The notes below the pieces were generated by a model that was not told where the DNA came from, searched no databases, and saw only the letters and a program-made list of their open reading frames with translations. The position numbers and the translations under genes were made by a program. Shown here piece by piece: positions 27,350 to 38,563 of a stretch of DNA of 64,000 nucleotides. The stretch is from Paraburkholderia panacisoli (GTDB lineage: Bacteria > Pseudomonadota > Gammaproteobacteria > Burkholderiales > Burkholderiaceae): positions 62,001 to 126,000 of the forward strand of contig NZ_VTUZ01000002.1 of NCBI RefSeq assembly GCF_008369935.1. Reading direction: 5' to 3'. Every line of letters begins with the position of its first letter. Position 1 is the first letter of the stretch.

Positions 27350-27778
27350 TCAGCTAAGAGCCTGTTCGATTTCCCGCCGCACCGCTTCGCGCAGCAACGT
27401 GGCTTGCGCGCGGCGCGACGACAGCATCGCTTCGGACACCGTGCGCTGGCGCGGCGCCCAGATGGGCAGCGGAAAATGAGCGTCGTTCGAAAAACGCGGA
27501 ATCACGTGCCAGTGCACGTGCGGCACCTGGTTGCCGAGGCTCGCCAGATTCACCTTGACCGGTTGCATGATGCGCCGGATCGCGCGCTCGACCGCATACA
27601 CGGCCTTCATCACGCGATCGCGCTCGTCGGCGGCGAGATCGGAAAACTCGGCGACGTGCCTGTTCCAGATCACCCGGCAAAAGCCCGGGTAATCGTGTTC
27701 GTCGGCGAGGACGACACGCAAGGCGTCGTCCTGCCATAGCACATCGCCGCCATCTTCACGACAAAAAACGCAGTCCAT
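27350..27778 (-). CDS. HIT family protein
   Basis: This 142-residue histidine-triad protein has the catalytic motif HVHWHVIPR, and MDCVFCRED at the start with a possible zinc-binding CxxC. HIT proteins hydrolyse nucleotide phosphoramidates or dinucleotides; the substrate is unknown. The start at 27778 fits family N-termini, though the ribosome-binding site is weak. It lies 34 bp downstream of the FAD/Fe-S oxidoreductase gene and may be cotranscribed with it. Confidence 0.87.
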   Translation of the reverse strand: MDCVFCREDGGDVLWQDDALRVVLADEHDYPGFCRVIWNRHVAEFSDLAADERDRVMKAVYAVERAIRRIMQPVKVNLASLGNQVPHVHWHVIPRFSNDAHFPLPIWAPRQRTVSEAMLSSRRAQATLLREAVRREIEQALS

Positions 27779-27812
27779 CGTCGGCCTCAGGCAAAAATCG
27801 TCAGTCGTGCCA

Positions 27813-30800
27813 TTAAACCAGCACGCGCTCGATTCCGCCATTGTTCGCCCGTTGAACGTAGTCCGCCATCCATTCTTCGCCCAACACGTGGCGCGCCATC
27901 TCGACGACGATGTAGTCCGCCTCGGTGTTCGCGTCCTCGTTGTAGCGCGACAGCCCTTGCAGGCAGGACGGGCAGCTCGTCAGGATCTTCACGTCGGTGG
28001 CGCCGTTCGACTGCGGGCCGTCGCCGGCCTTGAGCACGGAGCCGTTCGGCGCACCCGCCGCACCGGCCGATGCATTGGCCGGATTGATTGCGTTCGCGCC
28101 GGCTTCGGCCACGAGCGGAATGCCGCGCAGCTTGGCCGCACCCTTGCGAATCTCTTCTTCCTTGCGGAAGCGGACCTGTGTCGAAATGTCGGGACGTGTC
28201 ACCGCGAGTGTGCCGGATTCGCCACAGCAACGATCGTTCTTCTCGATCTTGTAGCCGTCTTTTTCCGAACCCATCAGCTGATTGACCAGCTTGACCGGGT
28301 CCATAGTCTTGATCGGCGAGTGGCACGGGTCGTGGTACATGTAGCGCACGCCGTTCACGCCGTCGAGCTTGATGCCCTTCTCCAGCAAGAATTCGTGGAT
28401 GTCGATGATCCGGCAGCCGGGGAAGATCTTCTCGAATTCGTAGCCGGCGAGCTGGTCATAGCAGGTACCGCACGACACCACCACCGTCTTGATGTCGAGA
28501 TAGTTCAGCGTATTGGCGACGCGGTGAAACAGCACGCGGTTATCCGTGACGATCTGCTCGGCCTTGTCATACTGGCCCGAGCCGCGCTGGGGATAGCCGC
28601 AGCACAGGTAGCCCGGCGGCAGCACGGTTTGCACACCTGCTTCCCACAGCATCGCCTGAGTCGCCAGACCGACCTGCGAGAAAAGCCGCTCGGAGCCGCA
28701 GCCCGGGAAGTAGAACACCGCTTCCGTATCGGCGGTGGTCGTCTTCGGATTGCGGATGATCGGCACGATCTTGTTGTCTTCGATATCGAGCAACGCGCGC
28801 GCGGTTTTCTTCGGCAGGTTGCCCGGCATCTTCTTGTTCATGAAGTGGATCACCTGCTGCGTGACCGCCGGCTTGCCGACCGTGGCCGGCGGATGCGCGG
28901 TCTGCTTCTTCGCGAACTTCTTCAGCACTTCGTTGCCGAGGCGCTGTGCCTTGTAGCCGACGCCCATCATCGCGGTGCGCGCGAGCTTGATGGTCTGCGG
29001 ATTGGTGGCGTTCAGGAAGAACATGCCCGCCGCGTTGCCCGGATTGAACTTCTTCTTGCCCAACTTGCGCAGCAGGTTGCGCATGTTCATCGTCACGTCG
29101 CCGAAGTCGATCTTCACCGGGCACGGCGTCACGCACTTGTGACAGACGGTGCAGTGATCGGCGACGTCGTTGAACTCGTCCCAATGCTTGATCGACACGC
29201 CGCGGCGCGTCTGTTCTTCGTACAGGAACGCCTCGACCAGCAGCGAGGTGGCGAGAATCTTGTTACGCGGGCTGTACAGCAGGTTGGCGCGCGGCACGTG
29301 GGTCGCGCAGACCGGCTTGCACTTGCCGCAGCGCAAACAGTCCTTGATCGACTCGGAAATCGCGCCGATGTCAGACTGCTGCATGATCAGCGATTCGTAA
29401 CCCATCAGGCCGAAGCTCGGCGTGTACGCGTTGCGCAGGTCCGCGCCTTCGAGCAGCTTGCCCGCGTTGAAGCGGCCATGCGGATCGACGCGCTGCTTGT
29501 ACGCGCGGAATTCGCCGATCTCTTCGTCGGTCAGGAATTCGAGCTTGGTGATGCCGATGCCGTGCTCGCCCGAAATCACGCCGTCGAGCGAACGCGCCAG
29601 CTTCATGATGCGTGCGACCGCAGTGTGCGCGTCCTGCAGCATCTCGTAGTTGTCGGAGTTGACCGGCAGGTTGGTGTGCACGTTGCCGTCGCCCGCGTGC
29701 ATGTGCAGCGCGACGAACACGCGGCCGCGCAGCACCTGCTTGTGAATCGCCTGGGCCTCTTCGAGGATCGGCTTGAACTCGCCGCCGTTGAAAATCTGCC
29801 GCAATTCAGCGCGGATTTCCTGCTTCCACGACACGCGGATCGTGCGGTCCTGCGTGATGTGGAACACGGTCGCGTCGGGTTGCTGGTCGGCGCGGTCGGC
29901 GAACTTCTCCGCCAGCGCTTCGTAGCCGAGGCCGACCAGATAGTGCTGCGCCTCGCGCACCGACAGGTCGAGCTTGTCACGCAGGAATTCCCAGCGCGTG
30001 CGCACGCGCGCGAGCAGATCGAGTGCCTGTTGCACACGATCTTCGAGCAGCTCGGCGCTGGGGATTTCGTTGGCGTCGTCGCTCTTGCCGAGCGGCAGCT
30101 TGCCGCCCTTGAAGAACGCTTCGAGCGCGTCGACCAGTTGCAGCTTGTTCTTGATCGACAACTCGATGTTGATGCGCTCGATGCCGTCCGTGTATTCGCC
30201 CATGCGGTCGAGCGGAATCACCACGTCTTCGTTGATCTTGAACGCGTTGGTGTGCTTGGCGATCGCCGCGGTGCGGCTGCGGTCGAGCCAGAACCGCTTG
30301 CGCGCCTCGGCGTTGACCGCCACGAAGCCTTCGCCGCTCTTGCCGTTGGCCATCCGCACGACTTCCGAGGTAGCCTGCGCGACCGCGTCGGCGTCATTGC
30401 CGACGATGTCGCCGATCAGCACCATCTTCGGAAACGCATTGCGCTTGCTCTTGGTCGCATAGCCGACCGCGCGCAGATAGCGCTCGTCCAGATGTTCGAG
30501 GCCCGCGAGAATCGCCCCGCCCTGGCGCGACGTCTCGAACAGGTAGTCCTTGATTTCGACGATGCTCGGAATCGCCTCGCGCGCCTGGCCGAAAAATTCG
30601 AGGCAGACGGTACGCGTGTGCGCGGGCATCTTGTGCAGCACCCAGCGCGCGGACGTGATCAGCCCGTCGCAGCCTTCCTTCTGCACGCCCGGCAGGCCGG
30701 CGAGGAATTTGTCGGTGACGTCCTTGCCGAGACCTTCCTTGCGGAACACGCGGCCCTTGATGTCGAGCGATTCGGTGCGCAACAGCTTTTCGCCCGGCGC

Positions 30801-31907
30801 GTAGTTGCCGTCGAACCACTTGAGCTCGAAACGCGCGACTTCAATGTCGTGAATCTTGCCCATGTTGTGGTCGAGGCGCGTGACTTCGAGCCAGTTGCCT
30901 TCCGGGTCGACCATGCGCCACCACGCGAGGTTGTCGAGCGCCGTGCCCCACAACACCGCCTTCTTGCCGCCCGCGTTCATCGCGACGTTGCCGCCGACGC
31001 AAGAAGCATCCAGCGAGGTCGGGTCGACTGCGAACACGAAGCCGGCCTGCTCGGCTGCTTCGGTCACGCGGCGCGTGACGACGCCCGCGCCGGAGAAAAT
31101 CGTCGCGACCTTGCGGTCGACGCCCGGCAGTTCGGTCATCTCGACCGCGCCGAGCTGCTCGAGCTTTTCGGTATTGATGACGGCCGAGAACGGCGTGAGC
31201 GGCACCGCGCCGCCCGTATAGCCGGTGCCGCCGCCGCGCGGAATCACGGTCAGACCCAGTTCGAAACACGCCTTGATCATGCCGGCGATTTCGGTCTCGG
31301 TGTCCGGCGTGAGCACGACAAACGGGTATTCGACGCGCCAGTCGGTCGCATCGGTCACGTGTGACACGCGGGACAACCCGTCGAATTTGATGTTGTCCTT
31401 TTCCGTGACCTTGCCCAGCACCTTGGTCGCGCGGCGGCGCAAATCGTAGGTCTTCTGGAATTCGCTCGCGAACTCGTCGACCGCGCGGCGCGCGGCCTGC
31501 ACCAGGGTTTCGACGCGGGCGGCACGGTCCACGCCTGCTTCGTCGCCATGTTCGACCAGATCGGCGCGGCGGCGCTTCTCGATCTCGGACAGACGGTGAT
31601 GCAGCGCTTCAATCAGAAGCGCGCGGCGCTTCGGATTGTCGAGCAGATCGTCCTGGAGGTACGGATTGCGGCGCACGACCCAGATATCGCCGAGCACTTC
31701 GTACAGCATCCTCGCCGAGCGGCCGGTGCGGCGTTCCGCGCGCAGTTCGGCGAGTATCGACCACGCGTCGTCGCCCAGCAGGCGAATGACGATTTCGCGG
31801 TCGGAAAACGACGTGTAGTTATAGGGAATTTCGCGCAGACGCGCTTCGGGATCGGCGGCCACCGCGTTGGCGGCCCCGTGCGGATCGAAAACTTGAGGTG
31901 CGTTCAT
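27813..31907 (-). CDS. Fused FAD-binding oxidoreductase / Fe-S protein (DUF3683 family)
   Basis: This very large 1364-residue protein joins parts that are separate subunits in glycolate or lactate dehydrogenases. A DUF3683-type N-terminus (to about residue 180) is followed by the FAD-binding PP-loop ([12 protein letters not shown] near 222) and the C-terminal FAD-oxidase segment [12 protein letters not shown] near 735. Two 4Fe-4S clusters follow ([11 protein letters not shown] near 860, [12 protein letters not shown] near 916). Two cysteine-rich CCG domains complete it (PGCGSERLF and GYLCCGY near 1066-1101; SCGTC, CCGESG and SCPSC near 1142-1308). It probably oxidises a 2-hydroxyacid such as D-lactate or D-2-hydroxyglutarate. 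Confidence 0.88.
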   Translation of the reverse strand: MNAPQVFDPHGAANAVAADPEARLREIPYNYTSFSDREIVIRLLGDDAWSILAELRAERRTGRSARMLYEVLGDIWVVRRNPYLQDDLLDNPKRRALLIEALHHRLSEIEKRRRADLVEHGDEAGVDRAARVETLVQAARRAVDEFASEFQKTYDLRRRATKVLGKVTEKDNIKFDGLSRVSHVTDATDWRVEYPFVVLTPDTETEIAGMIKACFELGLTVIPRGGGTGYTGGAVPLTPFSAVINTEKLEQLGAVEMTELPGVDRKVATIFSGAGVVTRRVTEAAEQAGFVFAVDPTSLDASCVGGNVAMNAGGKKAVLWGTALDNLAWWRMVDPEGNWLEVTRLDHNMGKIHDIEVARFELKWFDGNYAPGEKLLRTESLDIKGRVFRKEGLGKDVTDKFLAGLPGVQKEGCDGLITSARWVLHKMPAHTRTVCLEFFGQAREAIPSIVEIKDYLFETSRQGGAILAGLEHLDERYLRAVGYATKSKRNAFPKMVLIGDIVGNDADAVAQATSEVVRMANGKSGEGFVAVNAEARKRFWLDRSRTAAIAKHTNAFKINEDVVIPLDRMGEYTDGIERINIELSIKNKLQLVDALEAFFKGGKLPLGKSDDANEIPSAELLEDRVQQALDLLARVRTRWEFLRDKLDLSVREAQHYLVGLGYEALAEKFADRADQQPDATVFHITQDRTIRVSWKQEIRAELRQIFNGGEFKPILEEAQAIHKQVLRGRVFVALHMHAGDGNVHTNLPVNSDNYEMLQDAHTAVARIMKLARSLDGVISGEHGIGITKLEFLTDEEIGEFRAYKQRVDPHGRFNAGKLLEGADLRNAYTPSFGLMGYESLIMQQSDIGAISESIKDCLRCGKCKPVCATHVPRANLLYSPRNKILATSLLVEAFLYEEQTRRGVSIKHWDEFNDVADHCTVCHKCVTPCPVKIDFGDVTMNMRNLLRKLGKKKFNPGNAAGMFFLNATNPQTIKLARTAMMGVGYKAQRLGNEVLKKFAKKQTAHPPATVGKPAVTQQVIHFMNKKMPGNLPKKTARALLDIEDNKIVPIIRNPKTTTADTEAVFYFPGCGSERLFSQVGLATQAMLWEAGVQTVLPPGYLCCGYPQRGSGQYDKAEQIVTDNRVLFHRVANTLNYLDIKTVVVSCGTCYDQLAGYEFEKIFPGCRIIDIHEFLLEKGIKLDGVNGVRYMYHDPCHSPIKTMDPVKLVNQLMGSEKDGYKIEKNDRCCGESGTLAVTRPDISTQVRFRKEEEIRKGAAKLRGIPLVAEAGANAINPANASAGAAGAPNGSVLKAGDGPQSNGATDVKILTSCPSCLQGLSRYNEDANTEADYIVVEMARHVLGEEWMADYVQRANNGGIERVLV

Positions 31908-32407
31908 GTTGGACGACTCTGTAGGTCAACCGCGCGTTTTTTAATGAGGCGTCGGCTGACGGTGCGCGAGGGGCGCAATGCCTGGAAATCTTCTAGGGAG
32001 CGAAGCACGCCCGACGGCCTACCCACGTCGGTCGCTTCGCGGCGCTCAGATATAACTACACGATCGTGCGTGGCGAACGTGACGCTGCGCCGCGGGACAA
32101 GACTCACGCGGGACGGGCATCAAGTGGGCGATCCGAGGCTGCCAGTGCATCTTCCGATCCTTATTCCAAAACGGAATTCTACCGCATGATTCCGCCCCGC
32201 GTTGACGGCTGCAATCGGAGCTGTGACAGGGCTTTGCGCGTTTTCGCGCGGAATCGCCTTGTGACGCGCATGCGAAGAATTGACTGACCGAACGGTCGGG
32301 AGGCCCTCTGCGGCGCGGCTTTCGCGGATAAGCAGAAGGCCAGCGCGCGCACCGTTGGCGCTATCATTGACCCTTTCCCGTCTCACAGCGCGCATCGCGC
32401 CACTCGC
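31908..32407. other. Divergent intergenic region with a two-part hairpin
   Basis: This 500-bp gap lies between the FAD/Fe-S oxidoreductase and ilvA, which are divergent, so it must hold both promoters. The only structure I see is a two-stem hairpin at 32000-32040: GCGAAGC/GCTTCGC closing an internal loop and CCGACG/CGTCGG, with a 9-base loop. On the minus strand it lies in the likely leader of the oxidoreductase. Short open frames here lack ribosome-binding sites. Confidence 0.45.
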
Positions 32408-33931
32408 ATGGCCTCCCACGACTACCTGAAAAAAACCCTGACCGCGCGCGTCTACGACGTGGCCCGCGAGACCGAACTCGAACGCGCGCCGAACCTGTCG
32501 GCGCGGCTGCGCAACCCGGTCTATCTGAAGCGCGAGGACAACCAGCCGGTGTTCTCGTTCAAGCTGCGCGGCGCGTACAACAAGATGGCGCATATCCCGG
32601 CCGAAGCGCTGGGGCGTGGGGTGATTACCGCATCGGCGGGCAATCATGCGCAGGGCGTGGCATTGTCGGCGGCACGCATGGGCGTGAAGGCGATCATCGT
32701 GGTGCCGGTCACGACGCCGCAGGTGAAGGTCGATGCCGTGCGCGCACACGGCGGCCCGACGGTCGAGGTGGTGCAGTTCGGCGAATCGTATAGCGACGCC
32801 TACGCACATGCGGTGAAGTTGCAGGAAGAGCGCGGCCTGACCTTCGTGCATCCGTTCGACGACCCTTACGTGATCGCGGGCCAGGGCACCGTCGCGATGG
32901 AGATTCTCAGCCAGCATCAGGGACCGATTCACGCGATCTTCGTGCCGATCGGCGGCGGCGGACTCGCGGCCGGCGTGGCCGCGTATGTGAAATCGGTGCG
33001 CCCGGAGATCAAGGTGATCGGCGTGCAGACCGACGATTCGTGCGCGATGGCCGCATCGCTGAAAGCGGGCGAGCGGGTCACGCTGAACGAAGTCGGCCTG
33101 TTCTCGGACGGCACGGCGGTGAAGCTGGTCGGTGAAGAAACCTTCCGGCTGTGCAGCGAATATCTCGACGACGTGCTGCTCGTGGACACCGATGCGCTGT
33201 GCGCGGCGATCAAGGACGTGTTCCAGGACACCCGCAGCGTGCTCGAACCCGCGGGCTCGCTGGCGGTCGCCGGAGCCAAGCAGTATGCGGAGCGCGAAGG
33301 CATCGAGAACCAGACGCTGATCGCGATCACGTCGGGCGCGAACATGAACTTCGACCGCATGCGTTTCGTCGCCGAGCGCGCCGAAGTCGGCGAGGCGCGC
33401 GAAGCGGTGTTCGCGGTGACGATCCCCGAGGAGCGCGGCAGTTTCCGGCGCTTCTGCGAACTGGTCGGCACGCGCAGCGTCACCGAGTTCAACTACCGGA
33501 TCGCGGACGCGAACTCGGCGCATATCTTCGTTGGCGTGCAGATCAGGAATCGCAGCGAGTCGGCGCAAATCGCGGGCGCGTTCGAAGCGCACGGCTTCGC
33601 CACCGTCGACCTGACCTTCGACGAACTCTCGAAGCAGCACATCCGCTACATGGTCGGCGGGCGCTCGCCGCTCGCGCATGACGAGCGGCTGTTCCGCTTC
33701 GAGTTTCCGGAGCGGCCGGGCGCGCTGATGAAGTTCCTGTCGTCGATGGCGCCGAACTGGAATATCAGCCTGTTCCACTATCGCAACCAGGGGGCGGATT
33801 ACAGTTCGATCCTGGTGGGCATCCAGGTGCCCACGAGCGAGACCGGGGAGTTCGACCGTTTTCTCGCGACGCTCGGCTATCCGTACTGGGAAGAGACGCA
33901 AAACCCGGTGTATCGCCTTTTCCTCGCCTGA
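32408..33931 (+). CDS. ilvA: Threonine ammonia-lyase, biosynthetic
   Basis: This 507-residue PLP enzyme deaminates threonine to 2-oxobutyrate, the first step of isoleucine synthesis. The PLP lysine lies in the FSFKLRGAYNKM motif, with SAGNHAQG and the glycine loop PIGGGGLAAGV downstream. Two C-terminal ACT-like regulatory domains (from about residue 330) show it is the biosynthetic, isoleucine-inhibited form. It starts a plus-strand run with the nucleotidase and queF genes. Confidence 0.95.
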   Translation: MASHDYLKKTLTARVYDVARETELERAPNLSARLRNPVYLKREDNQPVFSFKLRGAYNKMAHIPAEALGRGVITASAGNHAQGVALSAARMGVKAIIVVPVTTPQVKVDAVRAHGGPTVEVVQFGESYSDAYAHAVKLQEERGLTFVHPFDDPYVIAGQGTVAMEILSQHQGPIHAIFVPIGGGGLAAGVAAYVKSVRPEIKVIGVQTDDSCAMAASLKAGERVTLNEVGLFSDGTAVKLVGEETFRLCSEYLDDVLLVDTDALCAAIKDVFQDTRSVLEPAGSLAVAGAKQYAEREGIENQTLIAITSGANMNFDRMRFVAERAEVGEAREAVFAVTIPEERGSFRRFCELVGTRSVTEFNYRIADANSAHIFVGVQIRNRSESAQIAGAFEAHGFATVDLTFDELSKQHIRYMVGGRSPLAHDERLFRFEFPERPGALMKFLSSMAPNWNISLFHYRNQGADYSSILVGIQVPTSETGEFDRFLATLGYPYWEETQNPVYRLFLA

Positions 33932-33954
33932 TCTCCTGGGATTGAAACGCGCAG

Positions 33955-34857
33955 ATGGCTCTTTCGCTCGTCGACAAACTGGTGGTGGCAATCTCGTCGC
34001 GCGCGCTGTTCGACTTCGAGGAAGAGAACCGCGTGTACGAGGAAGGCGACCTGCATGCCTATGAAGCCTTGCAGCGCGACCGGCTGAACGTGCCGGCCAA
34101 ACCGGGCGTCGCGTTTCCGCTGATCCGCAAGCTGCTGGCATTGAACGCCGGCGGCCATCGCGTCGAAGTGGTGATCCTGTCGCGCAGCGATCCGATCAGC
34201 GGATTGCGCGCGTTTCATTCGTGCCGTGAACATGGGCTCGCGATCGAGCGCGGTGTCTTCACACGGGGACGCGCGCCATTCGGTTATCTGAAGCCGTTGA
34301 ACGCGTCGCTGTTTCTGTCCGCGAATCAGCAGGACGTGCGCGACGCGCTGGCCGCCGGATTTCCCGCCGCGCGCGTGTTGCCCGAATCGGCGAAAATGGC
34401 GAGCAAGTATCCGGACGAAATCCGCATTGCGTTCGACGGCGACGCGGTGCTGTTTTCCGACGAAGCCGAGCGCGTGTTCCAGAAGGACGGCTTGCGCGCC
34501 TTCGTCGGCCACGAGACTCACAACAAGGACCTGCCGCTCGCGGACGGTCCGTTGAAGCCGCTGCTCGAAGCGCTGCACCGGCTGCAAAAACTCGCGGACC
34601 AGGCCGCGCCGATGCATATTCGTACGGCATTGGTGACGGCGCGCTCGGCGCCCGCGCACGAGCGCGCGATCCGCACCCTGATGGCGTGGAACATCGAAAT
34701 CGACGAAGCGATGTTCCTCGGCGGCCTCGACAAGAGCGCGTTCCTGCGCGAGTTCGAGCCGGACTTTTTCTTCGACGACCAAATTGGCCATTGCGAATCG
34801 GCCCGCGTCGTGACGGCGACCGGGCACGTGCTGAGTGGCATCGTGAATGCATCATGA
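33955..34857 (+). CDS. 5'-nucleotidase (PF06189-type)
   Basis: This 300-residue cytosolic protein matches the bacterial 5'-nucleotidase family, with [18 protein letters not shown], the acidic [15 protein letters not shown] and [11 protein letters not shown] segments. It likely removes phosphate from nucleoside monophosphates. It starts 23 bp after ilvA, and its TGA overlaps the queF ATG (ATGA), giving translational coupling. Confidence 0.82.
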   Translation: MALSLVDKLVVAISSRALFDFEEENRVYEEGDLHAYEALQRDRLNVPAKPGVAFPLIRKLLALNAGGHRVEVVILSRSDPISGLRAFHSCREHGLAIERGVFTRGRAPFGYLKPLNASLFLSANQQDVRDALAAGFPAARVLPESAKMASKYPDEIRIAFDGDAVLFSDEAERVFQKDGLRAFVGHETHNKDLPLADGPLKPLLEALHRLQKLADQAAPMHIRTALVTARSAPAHERAIRTLMAWNIEIDEAMFLGGLDKSAFLREFEPDFFFDDQIGHCESARVVTATGHVLSGIVNAS

Positions 34858-35678
34858 CACCCGAACAATCTCCGCTGGGTAAAGCCTCCACTTACACCGA
34901 ACAGTACGACGCGTCGCTGCTGTTTCCGATTGCGCGCAAAACCGCACGCGAGGCAATCGGGATCGGCGCGCAATTGCCGTTTTTCGGCACGGACATCTGG
35001 AATGCGTATGAGTTGTCGTGGCTGAACAAGCGCGGCAAGCCGCAGATCGCGGTGGCGACTTTCTTCGTGCCGGCCGACTCGTCGAACATCGTCGAGTCGA
35101 AGTCGTTCAAGCTCTATCTGGGCTCGTTCGCGCAGACGGCCTTTGAATCGATCGAGGTGGTGCGCGACACGATCAAACGCGATGTGTCCACGGCTTGCGG
35201 CTCGACTGTGTCAGTTCATCTGGCGACGCCGCACGAGTTCGGCAAGCTGCAGATGGAAGAGTTCGAAGGTCTGTCGCTGGATCGGCTGGATCTCGACGCC
35301 GACGTTTATCAGCCGGACGCTTCACTACTGAGCGCGGCGCACGATGAAGCGCCGGTAGAGGAAACGCTGTTCTCCAACCTGCTGAAGTCGAACTGTCCAG
35401 TGACCGGACAGCCCGATTGGGGCAGCGTGCAGATTCATTACGTCGGCCCGCAGATCGACCAGGCGGCACTGCTGCGCTACATCATCTCTTACCGCAATCA
35501 CACCGGCTTTCACGAGCAGTGTGTCGAGCGGATTTTTATCGACGTGATGAAAGCCTGCAAGCCGGTCAAGCTGGCGGTGTACGCGCGCTATACGCGGCGC
35601 GGCGGACTGGACATCAACCCGTTCCGCACCAACTACAATTTGCCGATGCCCGACAACATGCGTCTGGCCCGGCAATAA
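34854..35678 (+). CDS. queF: NADPH-dependent 7-cyano-7-deazaguanine reductase QueF
   Basis: This 274-residue protein is a long-form QueF. The catalytic Cys181 lies in [12 protein letters not shown], and the NADPH-binding region includes [12 protein letters not shown]. It reduces preQ0 to preQ1 in queuosine synthesis. The ATG at 34854 overlaps the nucleotidase stop codon and gives the family length; a longer open frame upstream is a shadow. It is the last gene of the plus-strand run before a strong hairpin. Confidence 0.95.
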   Translation: MTPEQSPLGKASTYTEQYDASLLFPIARKTAREAIGIGAQLPFFGTDIWNAYELSWLNKRGKPQIAVATFFVPADSSNIVESKSFKLYLGSFAQTAFESIEVVRDTIKRDVSTACGSTVSVHLATPHEFGKLQMEEFEGLSLDRLDLDADVYQPDASLLSAAHDEAPVEETLFSNLLKSNCPVTGQPDWGSVQIHYVGPQIDQAALLRYIISYRNHTGFHEQCVERIFIDVMKACKPVKLAVYARYTRRGGLDINPFRTNYNLPMPDNMRLARQ

Positions 35679-35687
35679 ACAAGCCAT

Positions 35688-35726
35688 CGGGTTGTCGCTG
35701 AGGGCCTCGCCCTCAGCGACAACCCG
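35688..35726. terminator. Perfect 18-bp inverted repeat between convergent queF and RidA genes
   Basis: CGGGTTGTCGCTGAGGGC (35688-35705) and its exact reverse complement (35709-35726) enclose a 3-base loop. There is no T tract, but the position between convergent genes suggests a bidirectional terminator. The right arm ends just before the RidA stop codon. Confidence 0.7.
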
Positions 35727-36113
35727 TTAAGCCGTCGGCTTCTTATAAGCGACGCAATCCACTTCCACCCTGCAGTCGATCACCATCGACGAAACCACAC
35801 AGGCGCGCGCCGGCGGATTGTCCCCGAAGTACTCGCGGAACACCTTGTTGAACGACGCGAAGTCACGCGGATCGTCGAGCCACACGCCGCAGCGCACGAC
35901 ATGCTCCGCGCCATAGCCGGCTTCCTTCAGAATGGCGAACACGTTCTGAATCGCCTTATGCGATTGCTCGACGATCCCGCCATTGATCACTTCGCCGTTT
36001 TCCATCGGTGTCTGACCCGACACGAACAGCCAGCCGTCCGCTTCGACCGCTCGTGCAAACGGCATATGCTGACCGCCCGTTCCCTTTCCGCCTTCAACGC
36101 CATAACGCTTCAT
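35727..36113 (-). CDS. RidA family protein (imine/enamine deaminase)
   Basis: This 128-residue protein belongs to the RidA/YjgF family (DGWLFVSGQTPMENGEVINGG, ARACVVSSM, VEVDCVAYK). The conserved Arg of the RAxV motif is present. RidA proteins hydrolyse reactive imines released by PLP-dependent deaminases. The start at 36113 has GGAG 7 bases upstream. The downstream position after the D-amino-acid deacylase fits clean-up of intermediates from the divergent D-amino-acid deaminase. Confidence 0.87.
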   Translation of the reverse strand: MKRYGVEGGKGTGGQHMPFARAVEADGWLFVSGQTPMENGEVINGGIVEQSHKAIQNVFAILKEAGYGAEHVVRCGVWLDDPRDFASFNKVFREYFGDNPPARACVVSSMVIDCRVEVDCVAYKKPTA

Positions 36114-36187
36114 CTTCACACTCCTCATAAAGTCCGGCGCGGGCTCGGCACCAGCGCCGCGCCCGCCACAATCAATCGATTAAAAAA

Positions 36188-37669
36188 TCAGAACGCGCCG
36201 TGCGCGTCACCTTTCGACGCCGCGCCGCGCGCGACGAAGTGACCGGCACGCTCGCCCGTGACCGCGCCATCGCGATACGACAGCACGCCGTTCACCCACA
36301 CCGCGTCGATCCCGTCGGCTGCTTGCTGCGGGTTCTCGAACGTCGCCGCGTCGCGCACTTTGTCCGGGCTGAACAGCACCAGGTCGGCGTGATAGCCGAT
36401 GTGCACCTCACCACGCTGCGTGAGGCCAAACCGACGCGCCGACAGGCTGGTCATCTTGCGCACGGCCTCTTCGAGCGGCAGCAGACCGGCGTCGCGCGCG
36501 TAATGGCCGAGCACGCGCGGAAAGGCACCCCACAAGCGCGGATGCGGCAGCGGATCGTTCGGCAAACCGTCCGAGCCGACCATCGTCGCGGGATGCGACA
36601 GGATGCGCCGCACGTCCTCTTCCGACATGTTGTGATACACCGCGCCCGCCGGTTGCAGGCGCTTGCCCGCTTCCTGCTGCGTGACGCCCCACTGCGCGGC
36701 GATCTCCTTCAGGAGCTTGCCGGCCACCTCCGGATGCGGCTCGGACCACGTGATCGTGATGTCGATATCGCCCGTGATCTGCTTCAGAGCGAGCGTCGAC
36801 GAACTGCGGTTGTACGGATAGCAATCGCAGCCAATCGGCTGCATGCGCCGCGCGCCTTCGAGCGACTGCAGCACTTCTTCGCTGCGTCCCCAGTTCGACG
36901 GGCCCGCGCACTTCAGATGCGAGATCACTACCGGCACATGCGCATGACGGCCGATGCGGTATGCCTCGTCCATCGCGTCGAGAATCGCGTCGAACTCGGT
37001 GCGCATGTGCGTCGTGTACAGCGCACCGGCGGCGGCGAGCGGCTCGGCCAACGCCATCACTTCTTCGGTCGGCGCGGCGAACGCCGAACCGTACGCGAGC
37101 CCCGAACTCAGACCCAGCGCGCCGTTGGCCAACGCCTCTTCGAGCTGCGTGCGCATGCCGTCGATTTCCTGCGGCGTCGCCGCGCGATCGAGCCGGTCCA
37201 TCTGATTGCTGCGCAACGCCGTGTGCCCGATCAACGCGCCGACATTCACCGCCGGACGCGCGGCGTTCACCGCCTTCACGTACTCGGCGAAGGTCGGGTA
37301 CTGGAACGCGTCGCGGTCGCCGAGCAGGTTCATCGGATCAGGCGGATCGCCCTTGAGCGCCACCGGCGACGCGCTGATCCCGCAATTGCCGACGATCACC
37401 GTCGTGACGCCCTGCGTGATCTTCGGCAGCATTTGCGGCGAGCGGATCACGTGCGTGTCGTCGTGCGTGTGCACGTCGATGAAACCCGGCGCCAGCGCGC
37501 GGCCCTCGGCCTCGATCACTTCTTCGGCGAGCCAGTTGGACAGATTGCCGATCGCGACGATGCGGCCGTCGCGGACCGCCACGTCGCGCTCGACGGGCGG
37601 CGTGCCGGTGCCGTCATATAGTTGCGCGCCGACGATCAGCGTATCGGCGGCTTCGGGATGCGAATGCAT
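36188..37669 (-). CDS. N-acyl-D-amino-acid deacylase (D-aminoacylase)
   Basis: This 493-residue amidohydrolase-superfamily enzyme has the metal-binding FIDVHTHDD motif with His67 and His69. VGNCGISASPV and NPLPHPRLWGAFPRVLG are typical of D-aminoacylases. It would release free D-amino acids from N-acyl forms. The stop lies 74 bp before RidA, and the start is 3 bp after the RpiR regulator stop, so regulator, deacylase and RidA probably form one unit. Confidence 0.9.
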   Translation of the reverse strand: MHSHPEAADTLIVGAQLYDGTGTPPVERDVAVRDGRIVAIGNLSNWLAEEVIEAEGRALAPGFIDVHTHDDTHVIRSPQMLPKITQGVTTVIVGNCGISASPVALKGDPPDPMNLLGDRDAFQYPTFAEYVKAVNAARPAVNVGALIGHTALRSNQMDRLDRAATPQEIDGMRTQLEEALANGALGLSSGLAYGSAFAAPTEEVMALAEPLAAAGALYTTHMRTEFDAILDAMDEAYRIGRHAHVPVVISHLKCAGPSNWGRSEEVLQSLEGARRMQPIGCDCYPYNRSSSTLALKQITGDIDITITWSEPHPEVAGKLLKEIAAQWGVTQQEAGKRLQPAGAVYHNMSEEDVRRILSHPATMVGSDGLPNDPLPHPRLWGAFPRVLGHYARDAGLLPLEEAVRKMTSLSARRFGLTQRGEVHIGYHADLVLFSPDKVRDAATFENPQQAADGIDAVWVNGVLSYRDGAVTGERAGHFVARGAASKGDAHGAF

Positions 37670-37672
37670 GAA

Positions 37673-38563
37673 TCAGTCTCCTAACGGTTGTCGATCGCCG
37701 CCGCCGCGGTGCGCGTCGAGCGCGTGCTTCATGCGGCGCAGCAATTCGCGGCTCTCGTCACCCTGGCTGACGGCAAGTTCGGTGACGAGCACATCGAGCG
37801 CCATCATCATCGCGTAGCGCGACGACGACGGCTTGTAAATAAAATCGGTCTCGAACGCGACGATCGGGATCACCCAATCAGCGAGTTTCGCTAGCGGCGA
37901 GGTGGGCGCGGTAAGCGCGATCACCGTCGCGCCGTAGCTGCGCGCAATCTTGCAGTTCTCGACCATCTCGGGCACACGCCCGGTGGTGGACAACGCGATC
38001 ACCACGCACTCGCGCGACACGGTGCTCGCCACCATGCGCTGCAACAAGCCGTCCTGATAGGTCGCGACCGGCCGGCCGAGACGCACGAGCCGAAAGCGCA
38101 TCTCGTCGGCGAGCGCGGTCGAGCCGCCGCCCATGCCAAACACGTAGATCATGCGCGCCGCGCGCAGCGCGGCCGCCGCGTCGCCCAAAGGCGCCTGGCG
38201 CAGCAGTCGATGATTATGGGCCAGCGCAGTTTGCAATTCATCGAACACGCGGGTCGCGATCGGCTCGGGCGCGTCGCCGGGGTGACCCGGCTGCAGGAAG
38301 CGCTGACCGACCGCGGCCGCTTGCGCGAGCCGCAGCTTCAGCTCGCGCACGTCGCGGCAACCCACCGCCTTGGCAAAGCGCGTGACGGTCGCGACGCTCA
38401 CCTCGGCCTGCTGCGCGAGCGCGCCGATGCTGGCACGCGAAGCGCCCGTCAGATCGTCGAGGATCAGCGCGGCGACCTTGCGCTCGGCCGAACGCAGTTC
38501 GGGCGCGCATTCGGCGATGCGCGCGACGATGTCGAAGGCCAGCGGTTCGGCGGTCAAGTTCAT
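37673..38563 (-). CDS. RpiR/MurR-family transcriptional regulator
   Basis: This 296-residue regulator has an N-terminal RpiR helix-turn-helix (SIGALAQQAEVSVATVTRFA) and a C-terminal SIS sugar-phosphate-type binding domain (IYVFGMGGGSTALADEM, VVIALSTTGRVPEMV). The start at 38563 follows the family N-terminus. Its gene lies between D-aminoacylase and the divergent D-amino-acid deaminase, so it likely controls both promoters. Confidence 0.87.
   Translation of the reverse strand: MNLTAEPLAFDIVARIAECAPELRSAERKVAALILDDLTGASRASIGALAQQAEVSVATVTRFAKAVGCRDVRELKLRLAQAAAVGQRFLQPGHPGDAPEPIATRVFDELQTALAHNHRLLRQAPLGDAAAALRAARMIYVFGMGGGSTALADEMRFRLVRLGRPVATYQDGLLQRMVASTVSRECVVIALSTTGRVPEMVENCKIARSYGATVIALTAPTSPLAKLADWVIPIVAFETDFIYKPSSSRYAMMMALDVLVTELAVSQGDESRELLRRMKHALDAHRGGGDRQPLGD

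Noticed and set aside
27807..31364. Plus-strand open frame of 1185 codons
   Set aside because: It mirrors the FAD/Fe-S oxidoreductase gene on the other strand and has typical shadow composition (Arg, His, Val, Ala) without any motif.
32120..34141. Minus-strand open frame of 673 codons over ilvA
   Set aside because: Antisense to the well-supported ilvA gene; no recognisable domain or ribosome-binding site.
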